From contig DBFJJS010000018.1 in the NCBI GenBank assembly GCA_048393055.1, positions 1-35,363 on the forward strand: a stretch of 35,363 nt of DNA, given 5' to 3'. The DNA is from Faeciplasma sp048393055. Lineage in GTDB: Bacteria > Bacillota > Clostridia > Oscillospirales > Ruminococcaceae. Both the position numbers and the translations under genes were made by a program. Below the pieces are notes generated by a model. It did no database searches and was not told where the DNA came from. It worked only from the letters and a program-made list of their open reading frames with translations. Shown here piece by piece: positions 1 to 6,739 of the stretch (position 1 is the first letter of the stretch; every line of letters starts with the position of its first letter).

Positions 1-221
1 TTTTCGGCAATTTCCTTAACCTCACCAATAGTGATGTTAAGCACATTTGCTGCCTCGCGGCCCCAGTATCCGCCGACTCCAAAGAAGTCCCAGGGATTAA
101 CCAAATCCGAGAACGCCTCGCCATCCGGATTGTTGAATACTTCAATTTCTTCAGCGAAAGCCGCTACTGAAAGAGTACAAGCCATTATCAATGCCATGAT
201 AATCGCTAAAATCTTTTTCAT
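1..221 (-). CDS. Secreted protein, N-terminal part only
   Basis: The reading frame starts at 221 with a GGAGG ribosome binding site at 229-233 and runs off the left edge of the window, so only the first 73 residues are visible. They begin with a typical signal peptide: MKK, a hydrophobic stretch, then AAFA before EE. The mature part begins EEIEVFNNPDGEAF and is rich in acidic and aromatic residues, with GVGGYWGREAANVLNITIG further on. I do not recognise the family. The promoter resembles that of the next gene to the right (457-1116), which also encodes an exported protein, so the two may be co-regulated. Export is well supported; function is unknown. Confidence 0.75.
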   Translation of the reverse strand, partial: MKKILAIIMALIMACTLSVAAFAEEIEVFNNPDGEAFSDLVNPWDFFGVGGYWGREAANVLNITIGEVKEIAE

Positions 222-268
222 ATTCTTACCTCCACTAATATTAATAAAAATAGGATTAACCTTTTTTT

Positions 269-297
269 ATATTATCACATGCCCCCTTAAAAGTCAA
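269..297 (-). promoter_or_regulatory. Sigma-A promoter of the leftmost secreted protein
   Basis: On the minus strand, -35 TTGACT (292-297), a 17-nt spacer ending in TGTGA, and -10 TAATAT (269-274). It lies about 50 nt before the start codon at 221. The spacing, the TGA before the -10 and the TAATAT hexamer match the promoter at 1165-1193. Confidence 0.7.
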
Positions 298-349
298 TCG
301 GAAATAAGTGTATTTGTGATATTTGAGCATATGAGAATAATATTTTGTG

Positions 350-386
350 AAAAACGACATCCCCCGCCTTTTTGCGGCGAGGGATG
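350..386 (-). terminator. Rho-independent terminator of the anchored protein gene
   Basis: A GC-rich hairpin (CATCCC arms at 358-363 and 381-386, with CGCC/GGCG pairing inside) is followed on the minus strand by a T run (350-357). It lies about 70 nt beyond the stop codon at 457. Confidence 0.85.
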
Positions 387-456
387 CATTCGCACATTTT
401 CACGAAATTATGTCCACAATGTTATGCATGTTAAATGCGCCTAACATCCGCCTGTA

Positions 457-1116
457 TTACTTTCTCTTCTTGAAAGCAATAACGCCGGCAGCAGCTATAG
501 CCATGGGAAGAACCGCGAGAACGATTCCGGTCTCAGCAGGGGTCTCAGGCTCGGTGGTTGTAGTGGTATCATCAGTAGTTGTGTCGGTAGACTCGGCAGG
601 GGTCTCCTCTGCGGGAGTTTCCTCAGCGGGAGTCTCAGACTCGGCAGGAGCGTTGTCGGGGTCAACTACGAATGTAACCTCAATGGTGCTTGCCTCTGTA
701 GGGACATTGAGAATGTGGTTGTTTCCAGTAAAGCTGTTGTAGTACTGAATCTCGATAGTACCGTCAAAACCAGCAGCGTAATCATAGGCCTCGCCGCTGT
801 CAAACTCAGCAGCTGTGCCGTCCATAGTGATGGATGTGGTTCTGATGGTTGTTCCGGAAGGAATAGTTGTAGGCTCTGCTTCGCCGGCATTGTTCTTTAC
901 AATGATCCAGGAGAGCGCCTTAGCGTCGCCGCTGTAAGTAAGGGTGTAAGTGCCGGGACCGGTTACCTCAACAGTGTCAACCGCGCTCCATCCACCGTTG
1001 TCAGGGTCGCCTATGAACAGTCCGAAAACGGTTGTCTCTTCATATGCAGCAAAAGCGCTGACACAAAGGGCGAGAGCCATAACTACCGCAACAGCAGCAG
1101 AAAGAATTCTCTTCAT
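457..1116 (-). CDS. Secreted cell-wall-anchored protein, beta-sandwich-like
   Basis: A 219-residue exported protein. An in-frame ATG at 1131 exists, but GGAGG overlaps that codon and is well spaced for the ATG at 1116, so 1116 is chosen. Order: signal peptide (1-23, ending SAFA), a domain of about 130 residues with alternating beta-rich segments and Trp/Gly motifs (GGWSAVDTVEVTGPGTYTLTY), a low-complexity Pro/Glu/Thr linker (about 150-190) that would span the wall, then PAETG, a hydrophobic segment and the tail KKRK. The last three parts form an LPxTG-like sorting signal for a sortase with an unusual motif. The domain looks like a carbohydrate-binding-type sandwich, but that is inference. It is monocistronic, with its own promoter and terminator. 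Confidence 0.8.
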   Translation of the reverse strand: MKRILSAAVAVVMALALCVSAFAAYEETTVFGLFIGDPDNGGWSAVDTVEVTGPGTYTLTYSGDAKALSWIIVKNNAGEAEPTTIPSGTTIRTTSITMDGTAAEFDSGEAYDYAAGFDGTIEIQYYNSFTGNNHILNVPTEASTIEVTFVVDPDNAPAESETPAEETPAEETPAESTDTTTDDTTTTTEPETPAETGIVLAVLPMAIAAAGVIAFKKRK

Positions 1117-1164
1117 AATTTTTGCCTCCATTTAGATTAAAATTCAGGTTAGAAACCTAAGTTA

Positions 1165-1193
1165 ATATTATCACCGTGCAAAAGATTTGTCAA
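1165..1193 (-). promoter_or_regulatory. Sigma-A promoter of the anchored protein
   Basis: -35 TTGACA (1188-1193), 17-nt spacer ending GGTGA, -10 TAATAT (1165-1170), read on the minus strand about 50 nt before the start codon. Confidence 0.8.
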
Positions 1194-1307
1194 TATAATT
1201 AACAGGTAAGAATTAAAAAACTGATCCTAAAAAACGATTATTCTTTCGCAAAATAGCCTAAAAAATAGAGTAAAATACCTATTCAAAACAGTATCAGCAT
1301 TACCGTT

Positions 1308-3110
1308 TTACTCACCGAACGCTATTGAAAGCCTCTCGGCCGCGTCCTCGGCTTCCTTCTTAAGTCTTGAACCGGAGTCCTGTGCGGATACGTTATTATA
1401 CGCACTATAAATAGTATCGACAACGGCTTTGGGGGCAAAGCGGTGTCTTAGGTAAAGGTTATCGGTGCTTTCAAGCTCGGGATACCCGCCTATTGCCGCA
1501 GTCGGGACTCCCGGGATTTCGGGAAAGCTGATGGTCCCTGCATCAAGGGTGTCGAAAAGGCACTCCAAAAAAACTGCGGAAAGCTCCGCGTTATCTGACG
1601 CCGGATTTATCATAAGATAGTTCACCTGCATATAGCTGTATTCGATATCGTACAGCGGGGTCTTACCATCCGGGTTTTCAGCATGGTACTTCAAAAGCTC
1701 GTACAGCTCGCCGCCGTCGCCGTCGTCAAAGCGGTTTTCATAGGAATCTATATTTTTTATGCAGTACTGCTCAAGAGCTGTTTTGGAATCGGGGTTTTTA
1801 TCGCAGTCCTTATACCATGCGCTGCCGTAGGGAACGCCGAAGTATCCGCCGTTATAGCCGCAGGCAAAGTCCGTATATACGTTCCCGGCTATCTTCCCAG
1901 CCAGAGTGTCAAACTGCGTAAGATCTACGTACACGCCTGCTTTTATATATGCGTCTGCATCCACGGAGCAAGCATAGATATCTATATCGCCGTCGCCTGC
2001 GAGAAGCTTTATATTAAGCCTGGTCAAATCGTCGTTGTAGCAGGTTGTCCTGACTATCGCGCCTGTTTCGCTCTCAAACGCGTCTATGGCGGCCTCGATA
2101 TTTGCGTTAAACGCGTCGTTTTTCACCTGATACGCAACCGTCAGCGACTGCGGGGGATTTTCATAGTCAAACACGCGCACGGAGGAATCCTCGTCCGAAA
2201 GCGTAATCACAGCATTCTCAAAGCAGCTTACAAAGCCGCGCGCGTTCGAGTCAAGGTCTCTGTATTTGTCAAGCACTACGTTGTCCTCGCTATCAAGGTC
2301 GTCCTCGCACAAAACCACATATGCGTCCGCCGTCCTGACGAGCGACAAAACCGTGTTGGCCCTTTCGTTATACGCGATATCCTTTACGCCTATGTGGTCG
2401 GAGGAATTTGCAAGCTGCCTCAGGCTTTTCAGCTCTCCAGACGCCGGGTCAAAGCAGAGCAGCCGGGCGCTTCCCGACGCCGTATTATCCTGTGCCGCAA
2501 GGACAAGCCCGTCCTTATATCCGCATATTGAGGTTATACGCTCGTCAGAGACGTCGCTGACAGGCGCTCCGTCATCCATGGAAAACGACTTGAGCACCGT
2601 CTTTGCTCCTATAAGGTCCGCCTCTGCATTTATGAGAACGGCAAAGTATCCGTCAGCAGCTTCAAATCCGATTACATCCGCTCCGGCAAGCTCGGATATG
2701 CTCCATTCGCCGCCCTTCTCGCCGTTAAAGCCGTAGGAAAAAATGCCGCCCGCGCCGCTGTCCAATATGTACAGGCTCTCGCCGTCCTCCGCTATTGCCG
2801 AGCCGCCCCTCTCGATCAGGATTTTGCATTCCCCGGTTTCGGTATCGAGAGAATAAACCGAGTCCGGCAAAAGTATGTATACGCTCTTGCCGGACTGAAC
2901 CGCTCCGAGCGCCGCACTGTGGTCATAAGGCAAAGCGATATCCTCTGCCGGGACGTAAGCCTCGTAGCTCACGCGCTTTTTCACATAGCTTTGCGAGGCT
3001 TCATCCGGCATGCCGCTATCTGGCGGCGAATCGGCGCAGCCGGACAAAAGCGCCGCGGCGGTAAAAATACCCGCCAGGAACAAGGCTTTTAATTTAAGTA
3101 GCTGCTTCAT
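1308..3110 (-). CDS. Lipoprotein: beta-propeller fused to solute-binding domain
   Basis: A 600-residue lipoprotein. The start at 3110 has GGAG at about 3119-3122 and yields a lipoprotein signal (MKQLLKLKALF..., lipobox LLSGC); the longer frame to 3170 has no such support. Residues about 50-330 show repeated short beta units (SVYSLDTETGECKIL, SLYILDSGAGGIFSY, LLCFDPASGELKSL), read as a beta-propeller. Residues about 333-600 resemble a type 1 extracellular solute-binding protein and are clearly paralogous to the protein at 9052-10053: shared pattern DIDIYACSVDADAYIKAGVY against DIDIFFTATIDIYNYIKTGY, and YNGGYFGVPY against YNGEYFGIPS. It probably captures a sugar or peptide at the membrane surface. 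No permease adjoins it; the orphan permease pair at 21923-24259 is a candidate partner. Substrate unknown. Confidence 0.8.
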   Translation of the reverse strand: MKQLLKLKALFLAGIFTAAALLSGCADSPPDSGMPDEASQSYVKKRVSYEAYVPAEDIALPYDHSAALGAVQSGKSVYILLPDSVYSLDTETGECKILIERGGSAIAEDGESLYILDSGAGGIFSYGFNGEKGGEWSISELAGADVIGFEAADGYFAVLINAEADLIGAKTVLKSFSMDDGAPVSDVSDERITSICGYKDGLVLAAQDNTASGSARLLCFDPASGELKSLRQLANSSDHIGVKDIAYNERANTVLSLVRTADAYVVLCEDDLDSEDNVVLDKYRDLDSNARGFVSCFENAVITLSDEDSSVRVFDYENPPQSLTVAYQVKNDAFNANIEAAIDAFESETGAIVRTTCYNDDLTRLNIKLLAGDGDIDIYACSVDADAYIKAGVYVDLTQFDTLAGKIAGNVYTDFACGYNGGYFGVPYGSAWYKDCDKNPDSKTALEQYCIKNIDSYENRFDDGDGGELYELLKYHAENPDGKTPLYDIEYSYMQVNYLMINPASDNAELSAVFLECLFDTLDAGTISFPEIPGVPTAAIGGYPELESTDNLYLRHRFAPKAVVDTIYSAYNNVSAQDSGSRLKKEAEDAAERLSIAFGE

Positions 3111-3156
3111 TTTAAATTCTCCATAACGTAAAATTGCGGTATCGCATTTGCAAAAA

Positions 3157-3176
3157 GTCACCGGTGACACGTGTCA
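3157..3176. promoter_or_regulatory. Two overlapping perfect palindromes, operator candidate
   Basis: GTCACCGGTGAC (3157-3168) and TGACACGTGTCA (3165-3176) are both perfect 12-bp palindromes sharing four bases. They sit just downstream of the likely promoter of the propeller-SBP gene, where a repressor would act. Confidence 0.5.
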
Positions 3177-3189
3177 TACCTTATAATTA

Positions 3190-3218
3190 AGGGTATCATC
3201 AGAGCGTATATATGTCAA
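3190..3218 (-). promoter_or_regulatory. Probable promoter of the propeller-SBP gene
   Basis: -35 TTGACA (3213-3218), 17-nt spacer ending GATGA, and a weak -10 TACCCT (3190-3195). TATAAG slightly downstream is an alternative -10. The strong -35 and the TGA before the -10 support the first reading. Confidence 0.5.
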
Positions 3219-3259
3219 TATTTATATTTGTTTTTGTATGATATATACAATTTAAACCT

Positions 3260-3319
3260 ATGCAATTATATATTGCATATATTTCAAGCAATGAATACGG
3301 GTAATGCAAACCGTTGCAT
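3260..3319. promoter_or_regulatory. Pair of ATGCAA/TTGCAT inverted repeats before the patatin gene
   Basis: ATGCAAT-N5-ATTGCAT occurs at 3260-3278 and ATGCAA-N4-TTGCAT at 3304-3319. The centres are about 42 bp apart, close to four helical turns. They lie in the leader of the patatin-like gene and could bind a dimeric regulator at two sites. Confidence 0.45.
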
Positions 3320-3402
3320 CTGCAAAAGAGGTGGAAAACATGCTTGAAATTTTTCTGAAAAGAGATAAAATGAGGGTATAGCGCATGAAAGGAGCACGGT
3401 TC

Positions 3403-4248
3403 ATGAAAATCGGAGTTATAGACGTAGGCGGCGGTCTCAGGGGCGTTTACGCCGCGGGTGTTTTTGATTACTGTATGGATAAAAACATACGCTTCGACCT
3501 CGGGATAGGAATATCGGCGGGAAGCGCAAACATCTGCTCCTATGCCGCCGGTCAGCGCGGACGAAACTATGTCTTTTACACAGAATACACGTTCAGAAAG
3601 CAGTACATGGGAATAGGGAATTTCATCAAAAAGAGATCCTTTTTCGATATGGACTACGTATACGGCACGCTCAGCAATTCAAGCGGCGAGAACCCGCTCA
3701 ACTACCCCGCTCTTCGGGACAACCCAATACAAATGTATGTTGTAGCGACAAATGCGGTAACGGGCGAAGCGATGTACTTTGACAAAAGCTTCATAGGCCA
3801 GGACGACTATGCAGTAATGAAGGCCTCCTGCGCCATACCGTTTGTCTGCCATCCTTACGAGGTAAAGGGAATAAAATATTTCGACGGGGCGCTCAGCGAC
3901 CCTGTGCCGGTAAAAAAGGCGTTTGAGCTCGGCTGCGATAAAATTGTGCTTATACTTACCAAGCCGGCGGATATAGTCAGAGACTCAAAAAAGGACGACA
4001 GGATCGCGTCGCTGATACAAAAAAAGTACCCTGCAGCGGCGCAGTGCCTCAGACTGCGTGCTAAAAGGTACAACGAAGGAGTAGCCCTTGCAAAGAAGTA
4101 CGCTCAGCAGGGCAAAGCCGTTATAATATCCCCCGACGACACCTGCGGAGTGGATACTATTAAAAAAGATAAAGACTCGCTCATACGGCTTTACAATAAG
4201 GGATATAAGGACGGCAAAAGAATTTCTGAATTTATGGATAAAATGTAA
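3403..4248 (+). CDS. Patatin-like phospholipase (YjjU-like)
   Basis: A 281-residue protein of the patatin-like acyl hydrolase family. Visible motifs are the oxyanion-hole stretch GGGLRG (about 9-14), the nucleophile elbow GISAGS (about 36-41) and the catalytic Asp in FDGALSDPVP (about 160). Ser and Asp would form the dyad that hydrolyses acyl esters of membrane lipids. There is no signal peptide, so it is probably cytoplasmic. The start at 3403 is preferred over 3385 because AAAGGAG lies about 9 nt before it, inside the longer frame. The length fits the bacterial YjjU/RssA-like group. It has no co-directional neighbour and stands alone, with two inverted repeats upstream. Family assignment is firm; substrate is not known. 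Confidence 0.9.
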   Translation: MKIGVIDVGGGLRGVYAAGVFDYCMDKNIRFDLGIGISAGSANICSYAAGQRGRNYVFYTEYTFRKQYMGIGNFIKKRSFFDMDYVYGTLSNSSGENPLNYPALRDNPIQMYVVATNAVTGEAMYFDKSFIGQDDYAVMKASCAIPFVCHPYEVKGIKYFDGALSDPVPVKKAFELGCDKIVLILTKPADIVRDSKKDDRIASLIQKKYPAAAQCLRLRAKRYNEGVALAKKYAQQGKAVIISPDDTCGVDTIKKDKDSLIRLYNKGYKDGKRISEFMDKM

Positions 4249-4262
4249 TTGTTTTGCCAAAT

Positions 4263-4294
4263 AAAAACGCCGCGAACAATAACAGTCCGCGGCG
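4263..4294 (-). terminator. Terminator of tRNA-Lys
   Basis: Stem CGCCGCG/CGCGGCG (4288-4294 with 4268-4274) with a 13-nt loop, followed on the minus strand by TTTTT (4263-4267). It lies immediately after the CCA end of the tRNA. Confidence 0.85.
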
Positions 4295-4297
4295 AAA

Positions 4298-4373
4298 TGG
4301 TGAGCCACTGGAGATTCGAACTCCAGACCCTTTCATTAAAAGTGAAATGCTCTGCCAACTGAGCTAGTGGCTC
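4298..4373 (-). tRNA. tRNA-Lys (anticodon TTT)
   Basis: A 76-nt cloverleaf including an encoded CCA. Acceptor GAGCCAC/GTGGCTC, anticodon stem TTTCA/TGAAA around loop CTTTTAA (anticodon TTT), T arm TGGAG-TTCGAAT-CTCCA. It has its own promoter and terminator. Confidence 0.97.
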
Positions 4374-4396
4374 ATCTGTACGATTACAGCTTTTCT

Positions 4397-4425
4397 ATTA
4401 TATCAAAGCATATTTTATTTGTCAA
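4397..4425 (-). promoter_or_regulatory. Consensus promoter of tRNA-Lys
   Basis: Perfect TTGACA (4420-4425), 17-nt spacer, perfect TATAAT (4397-4402) on the minus strand, ending about 24 nt before the tRNA. Confidence 0.9.
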
Positions 4426-4460
4426 TATTTTTGCGCATTTTATTTTCGCGGCGCGATATA

Positions 4461-4489
4461 TTGAAAGAAGCCCGAAAAGAGCTTATAAT
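4461..4489 (+). promoter_or_regulatory. Promoter of uxaC
   Basis: TTGAAA (4461-4466), 17-nt spacer, TATAAT (4484-4489), about 45 nt before the uxaC start. It is back-to-back with the tRNA-Lys promoter, 35 bp away. Confidence 0.85.
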
Positions 4490-4534
4490 ACAATTATAAT
4501 TAACAGCGTGCATACGCTCGAAAGGATGTGCAGT

Positions 4535-5935
4535 ATGTCATTTATAAACAAGAGCTTTATGCTTTCAAACGACACCGCCAAGTATCTTTACAAGGAATAC
4601 GCCAAAAGCATGCCGATAATAGACTACCACTGCCATATCGATCCAAAGGAAATCTATGAGGACAAAAGCTTTGACAACATAACTGAGCTGTGGCTTGGTG
4701 CGGACCACTATAAATGGAGGCTGATACGCTCTAACGGCGTACCGGAGGAGGAAATCACCGGAGACGCAGACCCAAAGCTCAAATTTTTGCGTTTTGCCGA
4801 GGCTATTCCAAAAGCTATAGGCAATCCGATGTACCACTGGGTTCACCTTGAGCTGAAACGGTATTTTGATTACGACGGAATCCTGAGCACCGACACGGCA
4901 AATGAGGTTTACGAGCTCTGCAACGAAAAGCTGAAAGAGCCGGACATGAGCGCAAGAGGCATCATAGCCGCGTCGAACGTCAAAATGATAGGCACGACGG
5001 ACGATCCCGCAGACAGCCTTGAATGGCATATAAAGCTCGCGCGCGACAGCTCGTTTAAAACCCTTGTGCTGCCGTCTTTCAGACCGGATAAAGCGGTAAA
5101 CATCGACAAGGACGGCTTTGCCGATTACATTCCCGCCCTTGAAAGCGCATCAGGAATAAAAATAAGAACCGCAAAAGACGTTATGGAGGCGCTTGACGAA
5201 AGGCTTGCATTCTTCTGCGAAAACGGCTGTGCCGCGTCGGACCACGGTCTTGATTATATGGTATACTCCCCTGCGTCTGACGAAGAAGTGGAAGCGGTAT
5301 TTGCCAAGGCAATGAACTACGAGCATATTACAAGGGACGAAGCTGACAAGTACAAAACAGCCATGCTTTTGCACCTGGGACGTCAATACGCGAAACTCGG
5401 AGTGGTAATGCAGATACATTACGGCGTGCAGCGAAACCCGAACACGAAAATGCTCGGGCTTATCGGTCCAGACACCGGCTTTGACTGCATGAGGACAATG
5501 GACAGCTCGGTTCAGCTTGCGGGATTTCTTAACGCCCTTGAATGCACGGACAGCCTGCCGAAAACTGTTATTTACTCCCTAAATCCCCACGACAATGAAA
5601 TGATAGATACTGTAATAGGCAGCTTCCAGGGATCTCTGCTGCCCGGTAAAATACAGCATGGCGCGGCATGGTGGTTTTCAGACACAAAATCCGGCATGGA
5701 AGCGCATCTTAAGTCGCTTGCAAACCTTTCGATACTCGGCAACTTTATTGGGATGCTGACCGACTCCCGCAGCTTCCTCTCCTACACCCGCCACGAGTAC
5801 TTCCGCAGGATCTTATGCAGTATTATAGGAGAGTGGGTCGAAAACGGCGAATATCCCGACGACGAAAAAGCCCTCGGCGCGCTGGTAAGCGATATCTCCT
5901 ACAACAACGCCGCAAGGTATTTCGGCATCAAATAA
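4535..5935 (+). CDS. uxaC: Glucuronate isomerase
   Basis: A 466-residue protein matching UxaC in length and motifs. It interconverts D-glucuronate and D-fructuronate (and galacturonate with tagaturonate), the entry step of hexuronate catabolism, in the cytoplasm. The start MSFINKSFMLSNDTAKYLY is typical for the family; the ATG at 4535 has AAAGG about 9 nt upstream, while the longer frame to 4367 would run through the promoter and tRNA. The metal-binding motif IIDYHCHIDP lies at about 30-39, and the C-terminal half carries the family's SNLSILGNFIGMLTDSRSFLSY-type region in the form LSILGNFIGMLTDSRS. The usual partners (uxaB, uxuA, kdgK, kdgA) are absent, so it works with unlinked genes. It has its own promoter and terminator. 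Confidence 0.95.
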   Translation: MSFINKSFMLSNDTAKYLYKEYAKSMPIIDYHCHIDPKEIYEDKSFDNITELWLGADHYKWRLIRSNGVPEEEITGDADPKLKFLRFAEAIPKAIGNPMYHWVHLELKRYFDYDGILSTDTANEVYELCNEKLKEPDMSARGIIAASNVKMIGTTDDPADSLEWHIKLARDSSFKTLVLPSFRPDKAVNIDKDGFADYIPALESASGIKIRTAKDVMEALDERLAFFCENGCAASDHGLDYMVYSPASDEEVEAVFAKAMNYEHITRDEADKYKTAMLLHLGRQYAKLGVVMQIHYGVQRNPNTKMLGLIGPDTGFDCMRTMDSSVQLAGFLNALECTDSLPKTVIYSLNPHDNEMIDTVIGSFQGSLLPGKIQHGAAWWFSDTKSGMEAHLKSLANLSILGNFIGMLTDSRSFLSYTRHEYFRRILCSIIGEWVENGEYPDDEKALGALVSDISYNNAARYFGIK

Positions 5936-5957
5936 TGAAACGAAGCTTCGTTTCATT
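5934..5957. repeat. 24-bp perfect palindrome at the end of uxaC
   Basis: Arms AATGAAACGAAG and CTTCGTTTCATT meet without a spacer. It begins within the uxaC stop codon. It has no T run of its own and precedes a proper terminator at 5973-6010. Confidence 0.8.
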
Positions 5958-5972
5958 CAATGCAAGTGAAGC

Positions 5973-6010
5973 ATCCCCGGTAGGGTCTTTCCTATCGGGG
6001 ATATTTTTAT
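5973..6010 (+). terminator. Terminator of uxaC
   Basis: Twelve-bp stem (ATCCCCGGTAGG with CCTATCGGGGAT, one G-T wobble) with a short loop, followed by ATTTTTAT. Confidence 0.9.
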
Positions 6011-6390
6011 GTCCTAAGATCACAAATGATTCTTTATATTAATTATAGAATCAATAGTTTTAATTTACAATAAATTTTTATAGTTCTATATGGAACAGTT
6101 ACTGTAAAAATACAAACTAATAGAATTGATTTAAATCTTATAGAATTGGTTTAAATTAATACTCAACCACGCTATAGGCACATATGCCAATTGCCCATTA
6201 TAAGTATATATACTCTAACGTTTTGATTTTCTTTAATTTCCACATTAATGCATAATAAGACAATTGTGGCCAAATAAATAGCATAATTTTACCTAATAAT
6301 ATTATATAGTATGTAAGATTATTAATTATAATCAATTACTGTATTTATTAAGGCGAAAAAATTTTCCGTTCGCGTCATGTACAAAGTGAA
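6011..6390. other. AT-rich intergenic stretch
   Basis: No supported gene on either strand. It contains a degenerate 20-bp tandem pair (TAGAATTGATTTAAAT at 6121-6136 and TAGAATTGGTTTAAAT at 6141-6156) and a related TATAGAAT at about 6044. It separates the uxaC unit from the acidic repeat protein and marks a drop in GC content. Confidence 0.5.
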
Positions 6391-6406
6391 AATCATGTGA
6401 TATAAT
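6378..6406 (+). promoter_or_regulatory. Extended -10 promoter of the acidic repeat protein
   Basis: TGATATAAT, an extended -10 (TG at 6398-6399, TATAAT 6401-6406), with a weak -35 TGTACA at 6378-6383. The hexamer ATGTAC across the -35 also occurs in the operator candidate of the convergent regulator gene (7703-7708). Confidence 0.65.
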
Positions 6407-6436
6407 TAAGAAAAAAAGAACCAACGGAGGTCCACA

Positions 6437-6739
6437 ATGAAGAAACTGTTAAATTGTTTACTTGCACTGCTTGCAGCTGTTGCAATACTGTTCAGCGCAG
6501 GTGTGATTACAAATCCAGATATTGATAACCTTCCGACTGATAATCCTTCTGCCAGCGGCGAAGTAGACCCGGGAGAGGGAGACCCTGACGACGGATACCC
6601 GGGCGACGGAAATCCTGATAACGGAAACCCCGACGGCGGCGACACTGATAACGGAAACCCCGACGGCGGTAACGGAGACTATGATTTATTAAATGGTCCT
6701 GACCCCGGCACTGATGAATATCCTTTTTCAGGTGATTGA
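6437..6739 (+). CDS. Small secreted acidic Asp/Gly/Pro repeat protein
   Basis: A 100-residue protein with GGAGG about 7 nt before the ATG. Residues 1-21 or so form a signal peptide (MKKLLNCLLALLAAVAILFSA). The rest is low-complexity and very acidic: repeats around NPDNGNPDGG and DTDNGNPDGG, then NGDYDLLNGPDPGTDEYPFSGD-type C-terminus. At DNA level a 24-bp unit is duplicated at about 6617-6640 and 6647-6670. No folded domain is apparent. The 3' end overlaps the convergent XRE-TPR regulator by 12 bp. Such a pair invites a signal/receptor reading, but most RNPP pro-peptides are shorter and not acidic, so that is speculative. It could equally be a surface or calcium-binding polymer. Confidence 0.75.
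   Translation: MKKLLNCLLALLAAVAILFSAGVITNPDIDNLPTDNPSASGEVDPGEGDPDDGYPGDGNPDNGNPDGGDTDNGNPDGGNGDYDLLNGPDPGTDEYPFSGD

Noticed and set aside
1683..2736. Long plus-strand frames opposite the propeller-SBP gene
   Set aside because: No ribosome binding site, no domain, and base composition explained by the real gene on the other strand. The same applies to long antisense frames in uxaC, glgA, glgB and spoIIE.
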